DNA of 61,841 bases from Acidobacteriota bacterium (GTDB lineage Bacteria > Acidobacteriota > Terriglobia > Terriglobales > Acidobacteriaceae). The translations under genes were made by a program, and so were the position numbers. Every line of letters begins with the position of its first letter. Position 1 is the first letter of the stretch. Positions 1 to 8,345 of this stretch are shown one piece after another. The notes under the pieces are model-generated. The model saw only the letters and a program-made list of their open reading frames with translations. It was not told the origin of the DNA and searched no databases. The stretch lies in assembly GCA_021778845.1 (NCBI GenBank), contig JAJYBU010000023.1, forward strand, positions 1 through 61,841, given 5' to 3'.

Positions 1-708
1 CATCGTGAACGCATACCGAACCAGTTGCGAGCGTCCAGACTGGATCGTGTTGTTATACGCAAGCACGTGGTTATCCCACACCTGATGCAGGTCGTTGAGT
101 TGGCCGTGCTTGTTGATCAGCCGGTTCTTGCCGAAGTTCGTCACATAAAGGTCGGGCCAGCCATCGTTGTCGTAGTCGCCCACCGCCACGCCGAACCCCC
201 AGCGGTCGTTGCCCACCCCCGCCTTCGCCGTCACGTCCGTAAACGTACCATCGTGGTTGTTGTGGAACAGCGCCGCATGCGGTGGCATCGCCTTCCCGTC
301 CACCGCCGCCTGCGTACTCCCGTTCACCAGGTAGATGTCCAGCCACCCGTCGTTGTCGTAGTCCAGCAGCGCCACCCCGGAGCCGATGCTCTACAGAATG
401 TACCGCTTGTCGGGCGTACCCATTACGTGGTGCCACTTCGTCAGGCCGGCCTTTGCCGCCATGTCCTGATACACGATCGGCCCGGTCTTTACCGTCCCTC
501 CCTGCGTGATGGGAAGATGATGCGCATCCAGCTCCGGCGCAAATACGCCCGCCGTGCTCGAGCCTCCATGCGCCGCCGGCTGCGCACCCTCCTGCGCCTT
601 CTCCGTCTGCGACTCCAGCGGTGTCTGCGCTGCGAGCGGCACGGTGCTCAACATCAACCATGCGGCAAAGACGAGAATGCGGTGTGCAATCGTACGTAAA
701 CGTGCCAT
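1..708 (-). pseudogene. Secreted FG-GAP/VCBS repeat protein, broken by an in-frame stop, runs off the window
   Basis: The start at 708 gives a signal peptide (hydrophobic AHRILVFAAWLMLSTVPLAAQ). The frame reads to a TAG at 393-391, after residues KRYIL. Read past the stop, the same frame stays open to base 1 and encodes [20 protein letters not shown], then a second repeat with [17 protein letters not shown]. These Asp/Asn-rich loops are the calcium-binding signature of FG-GAP/VCBS (ASPIC/UnbV-type) secreted proteins. Relatives are expected to have Glu (GAG) where this copy has TAG, so one base change explains the break. Beyond the second repeat, toward base 1, the protein no longer looks like VCBS. 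A sequencing error or readthrough cannot be excluded. The role of this family in Acidobacteria is unknown to me. Confidence 0.72.
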
Positions 709-955
709 CTCTTCGAAGGTGTTCCTTTCTCTGACGCCCAATCACCGCCATCCTATCTCATCGACAACAGGCATCGATCGCTCTCCAAAATACCCTCAAA
801 ACTCAATATGCGAATCATCCTTTCGATGGAAACAACACGGTTCCTCCTTCTTTCGTCGCCTATTGCACGTAACGCCCTGCTAACAAAAGTGGTTATGGGC
901 TATTATTTCCCTAGCCAGGTACACCATGACAAACTAACCGAATGGCCAAGGCAGC

Positions 956-2128
956 ATGACCTCTCCCCGCAAGCATTCCGCAACCCGTCCCCCCAAAGAT
1001 CCCTCGGCCGGAGAGTTGAGCGTCGCGTCGTCGCCAACTCCCCGCCACCGCGTCATCTACGAGGAGCTTCTGGCTGAAATCCAGGCTGGCATCTACAAGC
1101 CCGGCGATCGCCTGCCCAGCGAAGCCCTCCTCTGCCAGCGTTTTGATGCCTCGCGCATCACCGTCGCCAAGGCCGTGCAAAGCCTTCAGCACGACCATTT
1201 CGTCACCCGACGCCCTGGCTCCGGAACCTACGTGCAGCTTCCCTCGCGGCCCGATTCTCTCCAGTTTGGCCTCCTCATTCCGGACCTCGGAGCCACCGAC
1301 ATCTTCGGCCCCATCTGTCAGGGCATCATGCGCTCCCCTGCCGCAAAACTGCACTCCCTCGCCTGGGGGCACTCCACCGGCGAGCCCAGCGACGACGTCA
1401 ATGTCATGACCGATCTCTGCCGCCAGTACATCGCAGACCGTGTCGCCGGTGTCTTCTTTGCCCCCTTCGAGTTCGCCGAGGGCAAGGACGCAAACAACCA
1501 CAAAATCGCCTCCATGCTCAATCATGCCGGCATTCCCATTGTGCTGCTCGATCGCTGTTTTGAGCGCTATCCCGATCGTTCCAGCTACGACCTTGTTGGC
1601 ATCGACAACCATCGTGCTGGCTTTGTGCTCACTCGTCATCTCGTGCAGGCCGGGGCCAAACGCATCCTCTTTGCCATGCGCCGCGACTCCGCCTCCACCG
1701 TCTCGGCTCGCGCCTCCGGCTACCGCGACGCACTGTGTGCCTTGCAGGACGGCTCTTCCGGCAATGTCGTAACCGGTGATTTCGAGGACATCGCCTTCGT
1801 CAAGCAGATGCTCAGCCGCTACAAGCCCGATGGCATCGTGTGCGCCAACGACCTCACCGCAGCGCGTCTCATGCAGTCGCTCAACTCTCTCGGTGTCACG
1901 ATCCCGGGCGACATCAAAATGGTGGGTGTCGACGACGTCCGCTACGCCAACTTCCTTTCCACCCCACTCACCACTATCCGGCAAAACTGCGCCGAGATCG
2001 GAGCAGCCGCGATGACCACCATGCTCAGCCGCATCGAATCCCCTCATCAGCCGGCACGCGACGTCCTCGTACGCTTCGATCTCGTCATTCGCGCCTCCAC
2101 TTGCGGTACCCAACCCAACGACCAGTAG
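956..2128 (+). CDS. GntR-family transcriptional regulator with LacI-type sugar-sensing domain (AraR-like architecture)
   Basis: Residues 31-93 form a GntR winged helix-turn-helix, with the typical IYKPGDRLPSE turn, the recognition helix ASRITVAKAVQSL and the wing RRPGSGTYV. Residues ~103-385 are a periplasmic-binding-protein fold of the LacI/PurR type, with LLIPDLG at the start and the effector-binding segment GVDDVRYANFLSTPLTTIRQ near the end. This chimera is the architecture of Bacillus AraR, which releases DNA on binding a sugar. The 390-residue length fits. The gene converges on a PfkB sugar kinase, and a 16-bp palindrome lies in the promoter region of that kinase, so local control of the kinase is plausible. 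The effector is not known. Confidence 0.88.
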   Translation: MTSPRKHSATRPPKDPSAGELSVASSPTPRHRVIYEELLAEIQAGIYKPGDRLPSEALLCQRFDASRITVAKAVQSLQHDHFVTRRPGSGTYVQLPSRPDSLQFGLLIPDLGATDIFGPICQGIMRSPAAKLHSLAWGHSTGEPSDDVNVMTDLCRQYIADRVAGVFFAPFEFAEGKDANNHKIASMLNHAGIPIVLLDRCFERYPDRSSYDLVGIDNHRAGFVLTRHLVQAGAKRILFAMRRDSASTVSARASGYRDALCALQDGSSGNVVTGDFEDIAFVKQMLSRYKPDGIVCANDLTAARLMQSLNSLGVTIPGDIKMVGVDDVRYANFLSTPLTTIRQNCAEIGAAAMTTMLSRIESPHQPARDVLVRFDLVIRASTCGTQPNDQ

Positions 2129-2196
2129 AGCATCCTCATCATAGGGGCAGACCAAAGCGTAACGCTCAACGTCGTATTTTCCCAGTAATAACGGCT

Positions 2197-3198
2197 CTAC
2201 TTGTCCGCACTCAGCGTCTCGCGGATCGACGCCAGCAGAGCATCCGGCAGTCTCGGCGTCGCCCCCGGCTGGCTGGCCACATAGCTACCACAGCGATTTG
2301 CCACCTCGCTGATCTGTCCCAGCGACGCCCCTCGCATGGACGCATGGACCATGCCTGCCGTAAACGCGTCGCCCGCGCCAATCGTATCCACGACCTTCAC
2401 CCGATATCCCCGGTGGCGGTCCGTGCGCTTGCGATCAGCCAGCAGGCTTCCATGCGGTCCTAGCGTGATGGCCACCAGACGGCACTGCGGAGCCATCTGC
2501 AGCAGTGCGTCTATAGCCTCTTCGGCCGCTCGCGTCAGCGCCTCTCCCTCGCCGTGGAACTCCCCGGCAGCCAGCCTCGCCTCGCCCAGTAACCGCCCCA
2601 CCTCCGGCAACTCCTCGTCGCTTACCTTGATCACATCTGCATGCGCCAGGCTCCATGTCAGCACCTCGGCCGTACAGAACGGCTGGCGCAGATTCAAATC
2701 GCAAACCCGCACAGAACCAGCCCCTGCCGCTGCTACGAATCCACGAATAGTCTCTCGCGAAAGCGTTTCACGCTGGGCCAACGTACCGAAGCATATTGCC
2801 GACGCCCTGCCTGCCAAATCGAGCAGCTCTGGCGTCAGTCGGATCGCATCCCACGCCACCGGCGTCACAATCTCGTAGCGCGGACGTCCCTCATCGTCCA
2901 ACGTCACAGCCACCGTTCCCGTCGCCAACTCCGCGCTCATCTGCACTTCATCCAGGTCCAGTCTCGCGCTTCGATCCCCCGCTCTCTCCGGATTCTTAGC
3001 AAGCAGCGCCAGCCGCTCCATCGCCTCCCTTCCCAGTTCGTCGTCGCCCACGCAACTCACCAGCGCGGAAGCATCCCCCAGGCGCGTGCTGAGCACCGCG
3101 TAGTTCGTCGTCGTTCCTCCCAGCCGTGCGCCCGTAGGAAGCAGATCCCACAGTAACTCCCCAATCGCGACATTCAGGCCTGATGCGCTCGATTCCAT
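2197..3198 (-). CDS. PfkB-family carbohydrate kinase (probable fructokinase)
   Basis: A 333-residue cytosolic ribokinase-fold enzyme that would phosphorylate a sugar with ATP. The N-terminal PfkB signature region is visible (GGTTTNYAVLSTRLG, residues 27-41, then CVGDDELGREAM). The C-terminal signature DTIGAGDAFTAGM (271-283) supplies the anion hole and the catalytic base, Asp277. The opening AIGELLWDLLPTG resembles bacterial fructokinases more than ribokinases, but the substrate is inferred. The start at 3198 has a strong GAGGAG ribosome site. It converges with the GntR/LacI regulator, and its upstream region holds the palindrome at 3329-3344. Confidence 0.85.
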   Translation of the reverse strand: MESSASGLNVAIGELLWDLLPTGARLGGTTTNYAVLSTRLGDASALVSCVGDDELGREAMERLALLAKNPERAGDRSARLDLDEVQMSAELATGTVAVTLDDEGRPRYEIVTPVAWDAIRLTPELLDLAGRASAICFGTLAQRETLSRETIRGFVAAAGAGSVRVCDLNLRQPFCTAEVLTWSLAHADVIKVSDEELPEVGRLLGEARLAAGEFHGEGEALTRAAEEAIDALLQMAPQCRLVAITLGPHGSLLADRKRTDRHRGYRVKVVDTIGAGDAFTAGMVHASMRGASLGQISEVANRCGSYVASQPGATPRLPDALLASIRETLSADK

Positions 3199-3328
3199 TA
3201 CCTCTCCTCAACCTCTCAAACGGTCGGCCGACGCAATTTCTATGCCTCGTGAATCTGTGCCGTGTGTCGCGCTAGTATACGGTTGCTTGCATAGTAATGT
3301 CATGCCGAATCTTGCGCGCCATCGTTTC

Positions 3329-3344
3329 AAATGACATGTCATTT
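3329..3344. promoter_or_regulatory. Perfect 16-bp palindrome, candidate operator
   Basis: AAATGACATGTCATTT is an exact inverted repeat in the divergent region between the sugar kinase and the TPR gene. Its size and A/T ends recall the 16-bp operators of AraR, which has the same GntR-LacI architecture as the regulator at 956-2128. A partial second copy (TAATGTCATG) lies about 30 bp away, near 3297-3306. Assignment to that regulator is inference. Confidence 0.45.
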
Positions 3345-3492
3345 CTCTTCGCGTAACGTGAGTGCGCAGTGCTACGATGATCCAGTTTTCGCCGCCTTCC
3401 AGCCGCTGCGCCCGCGCGCCCGCCGTCGTCCCGCAATTGCCTGGTAAGCCTGTCCACTCGATGCCTCCTCGTGAGGCAGAAGGAGCCCTCTT

Positions 3493-4329
3493 ATGTCCAC
3501 CATCGTCCTGCGCACCGTCCTGATTGCCCTGGTGCTCTCGGCCTCCACGCCCGCGCAACCCGCGGTATTCCTCCAGGTTTCCCCCGCATCTGTCGCGCCT
3601 AATCCGTCCATCGTCGCCGAGACCTGGCAGCAGCAAGAGAAGGCCGACCAGCAGCGTATCACCGCTCACCCCGCCGATTGCGACACTCGCTTCCACCTCG
3701 CCGAACAGCAACTCCAGCACCACCAGCCCTCCGCCGCCGAAGCTCAACTCCGCACCATGCTCACTCACTGTCCTGACGATGCCAGCATTCACAGCGCTCT
3801 CGGCGTAGCCCTCGAGGCCCAGAACCGATCTGACGCCGCACTCGACGAGTTCCGCCGCGCCCTTACTCTGGATTCCGCCGACTTCACCGCACTCTACAAC
3901 CTCGGAGTCCTCGCCTCCCAGTCGGGCGACTCACAGACCGCCGTCGATCGCCTCCGCGCCGCCTCCGCGCTTCGCCCCACCGACATCGACGCCCGCGTGC
4001 AACTCGCCGGCGCGTACGCCCAATCAGAGCAGTTCGATGCCGCCACCGAACAACTCCTCGCGGCCATCAAGATTGATCCGCAGGACGCGAACCTCCACAC
4101 ACTGCTCTCTCAAGTTCTGGCCAGCAACGGCCACCTGTCCATGGCCATCGACCAGCAGCGCGAGGCCTTGCATCTGGCCCCCAACGATCCCGACGGATGG
4201 AACAACCTCGGCGTCATGCAGGCCCGCGAGGGGGACACCGTCGAGGCGCGCAGCGACTTCCTCCATGCTCTTCGCCTCGCCCCTCACCACTCCCAGGCCG
4301 AGGCCAACCTCAAGCAACTACCCCACTGA
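3493..4329 (+). CDS. Secreted tetratricopeptide-repeat (TPR) protein
   Basis: The start at 3493 is set by an AAGGAG site eight bases upstream. Residues 1-22 form a signal peptide ending at an Ala-rich cleavage region, so the protein should be periplasmic. From about residue 98 to 275 it carries five or six consecutive TPR units; examples are ALDEFRRALTLDSADFTALY and WNNLGVMQAREGDTVEARSD. TPRs form a superhelical scaffold for protein binding. There is no catalytic domain and no clear partner in the neighbourhood. It is transcribed divergently from the sugar kinase and followed by a decayed region. Confidence 0.85.
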   Translation: MSTIVLRTVLIALVLSASTPAQPAVFLQVSPASVAPNPSIVAETWQQQEKADQQRITAHPADCDTRFHLAEQQLQHHQPSAAEAQLRTMLTHCPDDASIHSALGVALEAQNRSDAALDEFRRALTLDSADFTALYNLGVLASQSGDSQTAVDRLRAASALRPTDIDARVQLAGAYAQSEQFDAATEQLLAAIKIDPQDANLHTLLSQVLASNGHLSMAIDQQREALHLAPNDPDGWNNLGVMQAREGDTVEARSDFLHALRLAPHHSQAEANLKQLPH

Positions 4330-4419
4330 ACTCCACTCCGCCAGCACCCTGCCAGATCGTTTCACAAGCCACCAGTGCGAGTATGTTTCTGCACTTCGCC
4401 GCCCGCTCGATGGCCACTC

Positions 4420-4575
4420 TACTCGGTGCCCGGAGACTGGGCGTTAGCTGCTTCGACGACAAAGGGTGAATGCTCCATCTGGCCCGACTCAATGCTAACG
4501 GGCTATGTCCCACAGATCGCTGAAATAGCAGGCTTGGGACGGATCGGGTGGCATACATTTCGGCACAGCCTCGCT
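4420..4575 (+). pseudogene. Tyrosine recombinase (phage integrase) relic
   Basis: A short stretch in the frame starting at 4375 reads GDWALAASTTKGECSIWPDS and then, at about 4537-4569, GRIGWHTFRHS. The second part matches the HxxR box of the tyrosine-recombinase catalytic domain, and the preceding WPDS segment also resembles integrases of this type. No upstream Arg-I region and no downstream catalytic Tyr region are present, so this is a remnant. It is the first of several decayed mobile-DNA genes up to 5651. Confidence 0.65.
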
Positions 4576-4599
4576 TACTGTGACAAGTCGGCGTGGAGG

Positions 4600-5060
4600 C
4601 TACTGTGGAGAAGGTGACGATGACCCGCGATGGCCGAATAGTAGCAGTTTGTCAGCGTGACGGAGTGCAGGAACGAATTGATATCCTTGACTTCCCGCTG
4701 CCGAAGCCCGCACCTGTATGCCGCAGAATGGATCGCGGCATACAGCTACTGGCGCAGAAGCCTCTGAGTGAGCGAATACCAGCATTATGAATGCAAAGCG
4801 ATTGATCAGGCGCTGACCAAAGCCGAGATGGCCGCGCTGCAAACTATCTCCACGCGCACTGTCATTACCTCGACGAGTATGACCAACCCGTACGAGTGGA
4901 GCGTCTTGAAAGCAGACACCCAATTGCTTGATGAATGTTGAAGAATTGAGCTGGGTCTGGCGTCTGTCTTACCGCCCTTGTGGAACATACCGACGATCTC
5001 CCCCTACCGATATCTTCGAGAACTTGAAGAGCTTGCCGCCACTGCGACCACAGAAAATAC
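4600..5060 (+). pseudogene. Decayed scraps of conserved hypothetical genes
   Basis: Several short stretches look like degraded coding sequence. At ~4606-4710 the frame reads VTMTRDGRIVAVCQRDG and then DILDFPLP. After a frame slip it continues as AEWIAAYSYWRR (~4722-4760). At ~4784-4900 another reads YECKAIDQALTKAEMAAL and then RTVITSTSMTNPYEW, which resembles the N-terminus of a family whose members begin YEFQAIDRPLT. Both are interrupted by stops and frame changes. I recognise the patterns only as conserved hypotheticals and assign no function. Confidence 0.45.
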
Positions 5061-5115
5061 TGAAGAGTGTCAATCTATGTTGTTGAGGTCAACCTCATAA
5101 ACAAGAGGTTCAATC

Positions 5116-5382
5116 ATGAAGGTTCCTCTCACCCCTGAGCTCGAACAATTTGTATCCACCAAGGTTGGCGCTTGCCGCTACAACTAGGCCAGCGAAGTCG
5201 TACGCGAGGCCATGAGACTTCTCAAAGAGAACGCTCAGGCGCGAGGCGCTCAAATCACTGCGTTCAACCAGGAGCTAGGCCATCGGCTGGCATCCCTGAA
5301 TCGCGGAGAGCGGATTGATCCGACAGCGGCGTGGGAGCGAATTGAAAGCAAATCCCGCGCACGAACAAAATTCAGAGAATGA
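5116..5382 (+). pseudogene. ParD-type antitoxin with a nonsense codon
   Basis: The start at 5116 (MKVPLTPELEQFVSTKVGAC) is followed by RYN, a TAG at 5185-5187 (codon 24), and then ASEVVREAMRLLKENAQ in the same frame through to a TGA at 5380. This is the ribbon-helix-helix plus C-terminal toxin-binding layout of ParD antitoxins. In relatives the stop position is usually Ser (for example TCG), so one substitution accounts for it. The 88-codon length and the ATGA overlap with the next gene are typical of parDE operons. A downstream start inside the second part seems unlikely to restore DNA binding. Confidence 0.75.
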
Positions 5383-5651
5383 ATCGGTACGCTCTGAGCG
5401 TTGCCCCTGAACTTGATCTCGATGAGATCTGGGATTCCATCACTCAGGACAACATTGATGCAGCGGATTACTGGATCAGTAAAATTTTCTATGCTTTCGA
5501 AGCGCTGGCCCTCGGAATGGGAGCCAAGCGAAGAAGATATATTCCTTCTCGTCGGCCACAGCGGGAGGCGCACAAACCAGATTATTACCGGACGATGCTT
5601 AGGGCTATTGCTGGAGTGATGGTGTCCGGGGTGTTGTGGCCGGCCGGGTAG
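5379..5651 (+). pseudogene. ParE-type toxin, C-terminally degraded
   Basis: The ATG at 5379 overlaps the ParD stop by four bases. The first ~50 residues (MNRYALSVAPELDLDEIWDS, then NIDAADYWISKIFYAFEALA and GMGAKRR) match the ParE/RelE-fold toxin family. The segment that should read like a WPVG-Y-IIYR core is only loosely preserved (YYRTMLRAIA), and the end is replaced by GVMVSGVLWPAG. The tail overlaps the 3' end of the convergent gene at 5585. A loss-of-function toxin next to a nonsense antitoxin is consistent with decay of the whole pair. Confidence 0.65.
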
Positions 5652-6589
5652 AGGCGTACTCCTACAAGAATGCCGATCCAGGGACGCCAACTGTATTCCA
5701 TGGCCGGTGCGAGGGCCCAGGCGGTGCTGGAGCCGGAGTTTGTGTTGATGGGGGTGGGGCCGATGGGGACGCTGTCGGAGTTGGTGGCGGATGCGTTAGA
5801 GCCGGAGATGCGGGTGTTGGCGGCGGTGCGCCAGACGGCGTCGGTGGCGAGGGCGAAGCGGCGGGTGAGGCTGTACTCGAAGGCTGCGTCGAGGGTGAGG
5901 GAGTTGCCCGGATGGGCGGTACCTCGGAAGCCGGCGGTGGTGCCATAGACGCTGACGCCCTGGACGGTGGCAGTGGTGGAGATAGCGTCGTAGATGTCGA
6001 GGCGGGTGCGGAGGATGCGGCGGTTGGGGAGCCATAGGTAGAACTGGGAGAAGATGGCGGGGGTGGTGGTGAAGACGCCCTGGCCGAGGGCGTTAGCGGG
6101 GCGTGAGCCTAGGTTGTCAAAGGTGCCGGTGGGGAGGGTCTGCTCGGCGGCAAGGGAAAGTGTGGGGATGTGGTGGCACGGATGAAGGCCGGTGAGGCGG
6201 CGCTGAAGAATGAGGGTGAGGTCGCCGAGGACGGGGCCCGCACTGGTGGGTTCGCCGGGGATGGTGTTGTAGCCGAAGATGGGGAGCGCGCCGGCGGCGA
6301 GGCGGTCGGTGAGGCCATAGATGAGGTAGGTCTCGGAGGCGTAGGTGCTGGCGGCGGGCGCGGGGAGGCGGGCGCCGCTGGGGGAGTAGGTGGACTGTGT
6401 GCGGGTGTCGGTGAGATAGGGCTCGAGGAGGAGATGGCCGCGGGACGGGGTAGCGGCGGTGTTGGCGAGCATGGGTCCGGTGAACCAGGCGTCGTTGAGG
6501 GAGTGGTGTGCTGTGCAGGGGCTGGGCTGCGCGGGGGCTACGAGGGCGCTGAGGAGCAGCGTGCCGATGAGAAGATACGTGCGAAGCAT
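5585..6589 (-). CDS. Probable outer-membrane beta-barrel protein
   Basis: The start at 6589 is chosen because it begins a clear signal peptide (MLRTYLLIGTLLLSALVAPAQ); an upstream in-frame start would add a non-hydrophobic leader. The mature protein alternates polar and aromatic/aliphatic residues in short strands, with phrases such as YLIYGLTDRLAAGALP and LDAAFEYSLTRRFALATDAV. It ends PAIALSIVR, the terminal beta-strand style of outer-membrane proteins. It resembles putative transporter/MetA-pathway barrels of ~330 residues, but no substrate can be named. Its 3' end runs into the parE relic, so the C-terminus may have been altered when the island landed. Confidence 0.6.
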   Translation of the reverse strand: MLRTYLLIGTLLLSALVAPAQPSPCTAHHSLNDAWFTGPMLANTAATPSRGHLLLEPYLTDTRTQSTYSPSGARLPAPAASTYASETYLIYGLTDRLAAGALPIFGYNTIPGEPTSAGPVLGDLTLILQRRLTGLHPCHHIPTLSLAAEQTLPTGTFDNLGSRPANALGQGVFTTTPAIFSQFYLWLPNRRILRTRLDIYDAISTTATVQGVSVYGTTAGFRGTAHPGNSLTLDAAFEYSLTRRFALATDAVWRTAANTRISGSNASATNSDSVPIGPTPINTNSGSSTAWALAPAMEYSWRPWIGILVGVRLYPAGHNTPDTITPAIALSIVR

Positions 6590-6985
6590 GAAAACTGCAG
6601 TAACTCGGTGAATTCGTTCAGGGGGCACCGTCGGCAGCGCCCACGATGGCGGCGGCAACAGGTGCGCGGATCAGGGTGATTATCGCATAGCGAGAGGGAT
6701 GGGCTCAGTGACAGAAGGCATGGGCGGTTCGATAGTCAAATCGGGCGCATGGGGGCGTGTGCGGTGATACCCGGTAAGGATTTGGGGTCTGAGGTCCAGT
6801 GGAACGGAAAACCGCGTTAAATTAAGATGGGCCGCATACTTGTCCTTTGTAACATCTCAGGAATATAAGAGCTATTTTCGGCAAACAGACTTCACTTGGG
6901 CTGGGTCGACGGTTCTTTCATATTCACTTGTGGAACCCAGCACTTCGGGGAGAGCTTGTTGTCGATGGTTAAGCTTGCTTAGACC
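6590..6985. other. Intergenic stretch without a recognised gene
   Basis: About 400 bases between the barrel protein and the IS110 relic. The short open frame at 6840-7097 has no family resemblance, no ribosome site and runs antisense through the IS110 relic. Composition is noticeably more AT-rich than in neighbouring genes, which fits insertion debris. No terminator or RNA gene was seen. Confidence 0.4.
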
Positions 6986-7200
6986 GGGACTGGGGCCTGA
7001 GCTGTTCGATAATCCTAACGTGTTGAAAGTACCGCTCATACGCGCCGCGCCAGCTTGTTGGCGGTCGCGGCGATCAGCACGTTGCGTGGGGCTTTAGCTC
7101 CAAAGGCCCTCGCCTGGCTTGCCTCAACCAGTGGTCACAGCGAGCCTGGGGCTTGCTATAAGCAACCAACACGATGACTGCCTGCGCGCCACAGATCGAA
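6985..7200 (-). pseudogene. IS110-family transposase C-terminal relic
   Basis: Read on the minus strand, one frame gives GAQAVIVLVAYSKPQARCDH and WL (around 7180-7115). A second frame continues APRNVLIAATANKLARR, then a stop where Trp is expected, then AVLST and DYR (around 7098-6995). Together these follow the C-terminal pattern of IS110 transposases (GA-AVI...KP...W L...NV...ANKLAR--WAVLS...YR). The frame slip and two stop codons show it is dead. No N-terminal DEDD domain remains. Confidence 0.7.
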
Positions 7201-7257
7201 CACCAACTCTGTAAACCGCTGAATCGGCCTCGGCAAAACGCTATGCCCTAAACACAC

Positions 7258-8262
7258 CTAGCGGTCGCGGCTGGTCACAAAGCCGGGGACCCAGAGGAGG
7301 GCGCGCTTGTAGTCGCTCTCCGGAAGGTCGGTGATGGATTGACGGGCAGCCTCGGCGTAGGCGCAGGCTGTGTCCATGGCGTAGGCGAGGGAGCCGTGGC
7401 GCTGCAGGATCTCGAGAATGTCGGCGTGGGCGACGCGAACGAAGCTGCGGTCGGCGAGGACGGTGCGGATGGCCTCGCGATCGGCGCCGGTGCCGCGCTC
7501 GAGTGCGTGGATGACGGCGAGGGTGGCTTTGCCTTCGCGTAGATCCGAGGCGGCTGGCTTCCCGAGGATCTCGTCGTTGGCGGTGAGGTCGAGCACGTCG
7601 TCGACTATCTGGAAGGCCAGGCCAAGGTTGCGGCCGTACTCGCCGAGGGCGTCCTCGAAGGGCCGCTCGCCTTCCCGCGCGGAGGGGTTCGCAACGACGG
7701 CGCCTAGCTGCATGGATACTTTGAAGAGGCAGGCGGTCTTGCGATAGATGAGGTCGAAGTACTCTTCCTCATTGATGAGGTGGCCGAGCTTTTCCATCTG
7801 CAGGAGTTCGCCCTCGACCATCTCCTGGGTGAGCGAAATCAGCAGATCAAGAATGCGGAAGTTGCGTTCGGCGAGCGCGGTCTGGAAGGCCTGCATGTAG
7901 AGCCAGTCGCCGGCCAGAACGCACTTGGCGTTGCCCCAAGTGGTGTTGGAGGAGGGGCGGCCGCGACGTGTGTTGGCCTCGTCGATGATGTCGTCATGGA
8001 CGAGGGTGGCGGTGTGGAGCATCTCAACGACAGCACCGAGGCGGATGCGGGCGTCGCTCTCGCAATGGAGGGCCTTTGCGGAGAGGAGCAGGAGTAGAGG
8101 GCGGATGCGCTTGCCGCCGCCTGCGATGAGGTAGTTGGCGATGTCGGTGACGACGGCTACGGGAGAGTCGGCCTGACGCGCGAACTCGACCTCGATGGCA
8201 GCCAGATCATCCTTCAGAAGGTCAAAGACCTCGGTTGCCGTCGCGATGGAGATCGTGCTCAT
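7258..8262 (-). CDS. ispB: Polyprenyl diphosphate synthase (octa/heptaprenyl type)
   Basis: An all-trans prenyltransferase that extends allylic diphosphates with isopentenyl diphosphate to make the quinone side chain. The substrate loop GGGKRIRP (48-55) is present, as are both aspartate-rich metal sites: DDIID at 90-94 (first) and DDVLD at 221-225 (second). The R-R-G-P-S sequence after the first motif is typical. The 334-residue length matches the family, and no membrane segment is predicted. Product chain length cannot be read safely from sequence, so the ispB label is by similarity to the long-chain group. It is the last gene of a long co-directional minus-strand run. Confidence 0.88.
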   Translation of the reverse strand: MSTISIATATEVFDLLKDDLAAIEVEFARQADSPVAVVTDIANYLIAGGGKRIRPLLLLLSAKALHCESDARIRLGAVVEMLHTATLVHDDIIDEANTRRGRPSSNTTWGNAKCVLAGDWLYMQAFQTALAERNFRILDLLISLTQEMVEGELLQMEKLGHLINEEEYFDLIYRKTACLFKVSMQLGAVVANPSAREGERPFEDALGEYGRNLGLAFQIVDDVLDLTANDEILGKPAASDLREGKATLAVIHALERGTGADREAIRTVLADRSFVRVAHADILEILQRHGSLAYAMDTACAYAEAARQSITDLPESDYKRALLWVPGFVTSRDR

Positions 8263-8345
8263 GTCTGGTTTAAGAGTAGCAGGTGAAGGAAGTCCCGGGT
8301 TGATGGCGACAAGCGCGTTGAGGGTCGATTTGCGTGGGGTGAACG

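Noticed and set aside
911..2155. 414-residue ORF antisense to the GntR/LacI regulator
   Set aside because: Low-complexity shadow; the plus-strand gene has full domain signatures.
6840..7097. 85-residue ORF
   Set aside because: Runs antisense through the IS110 relic, with no ribosome site or family.
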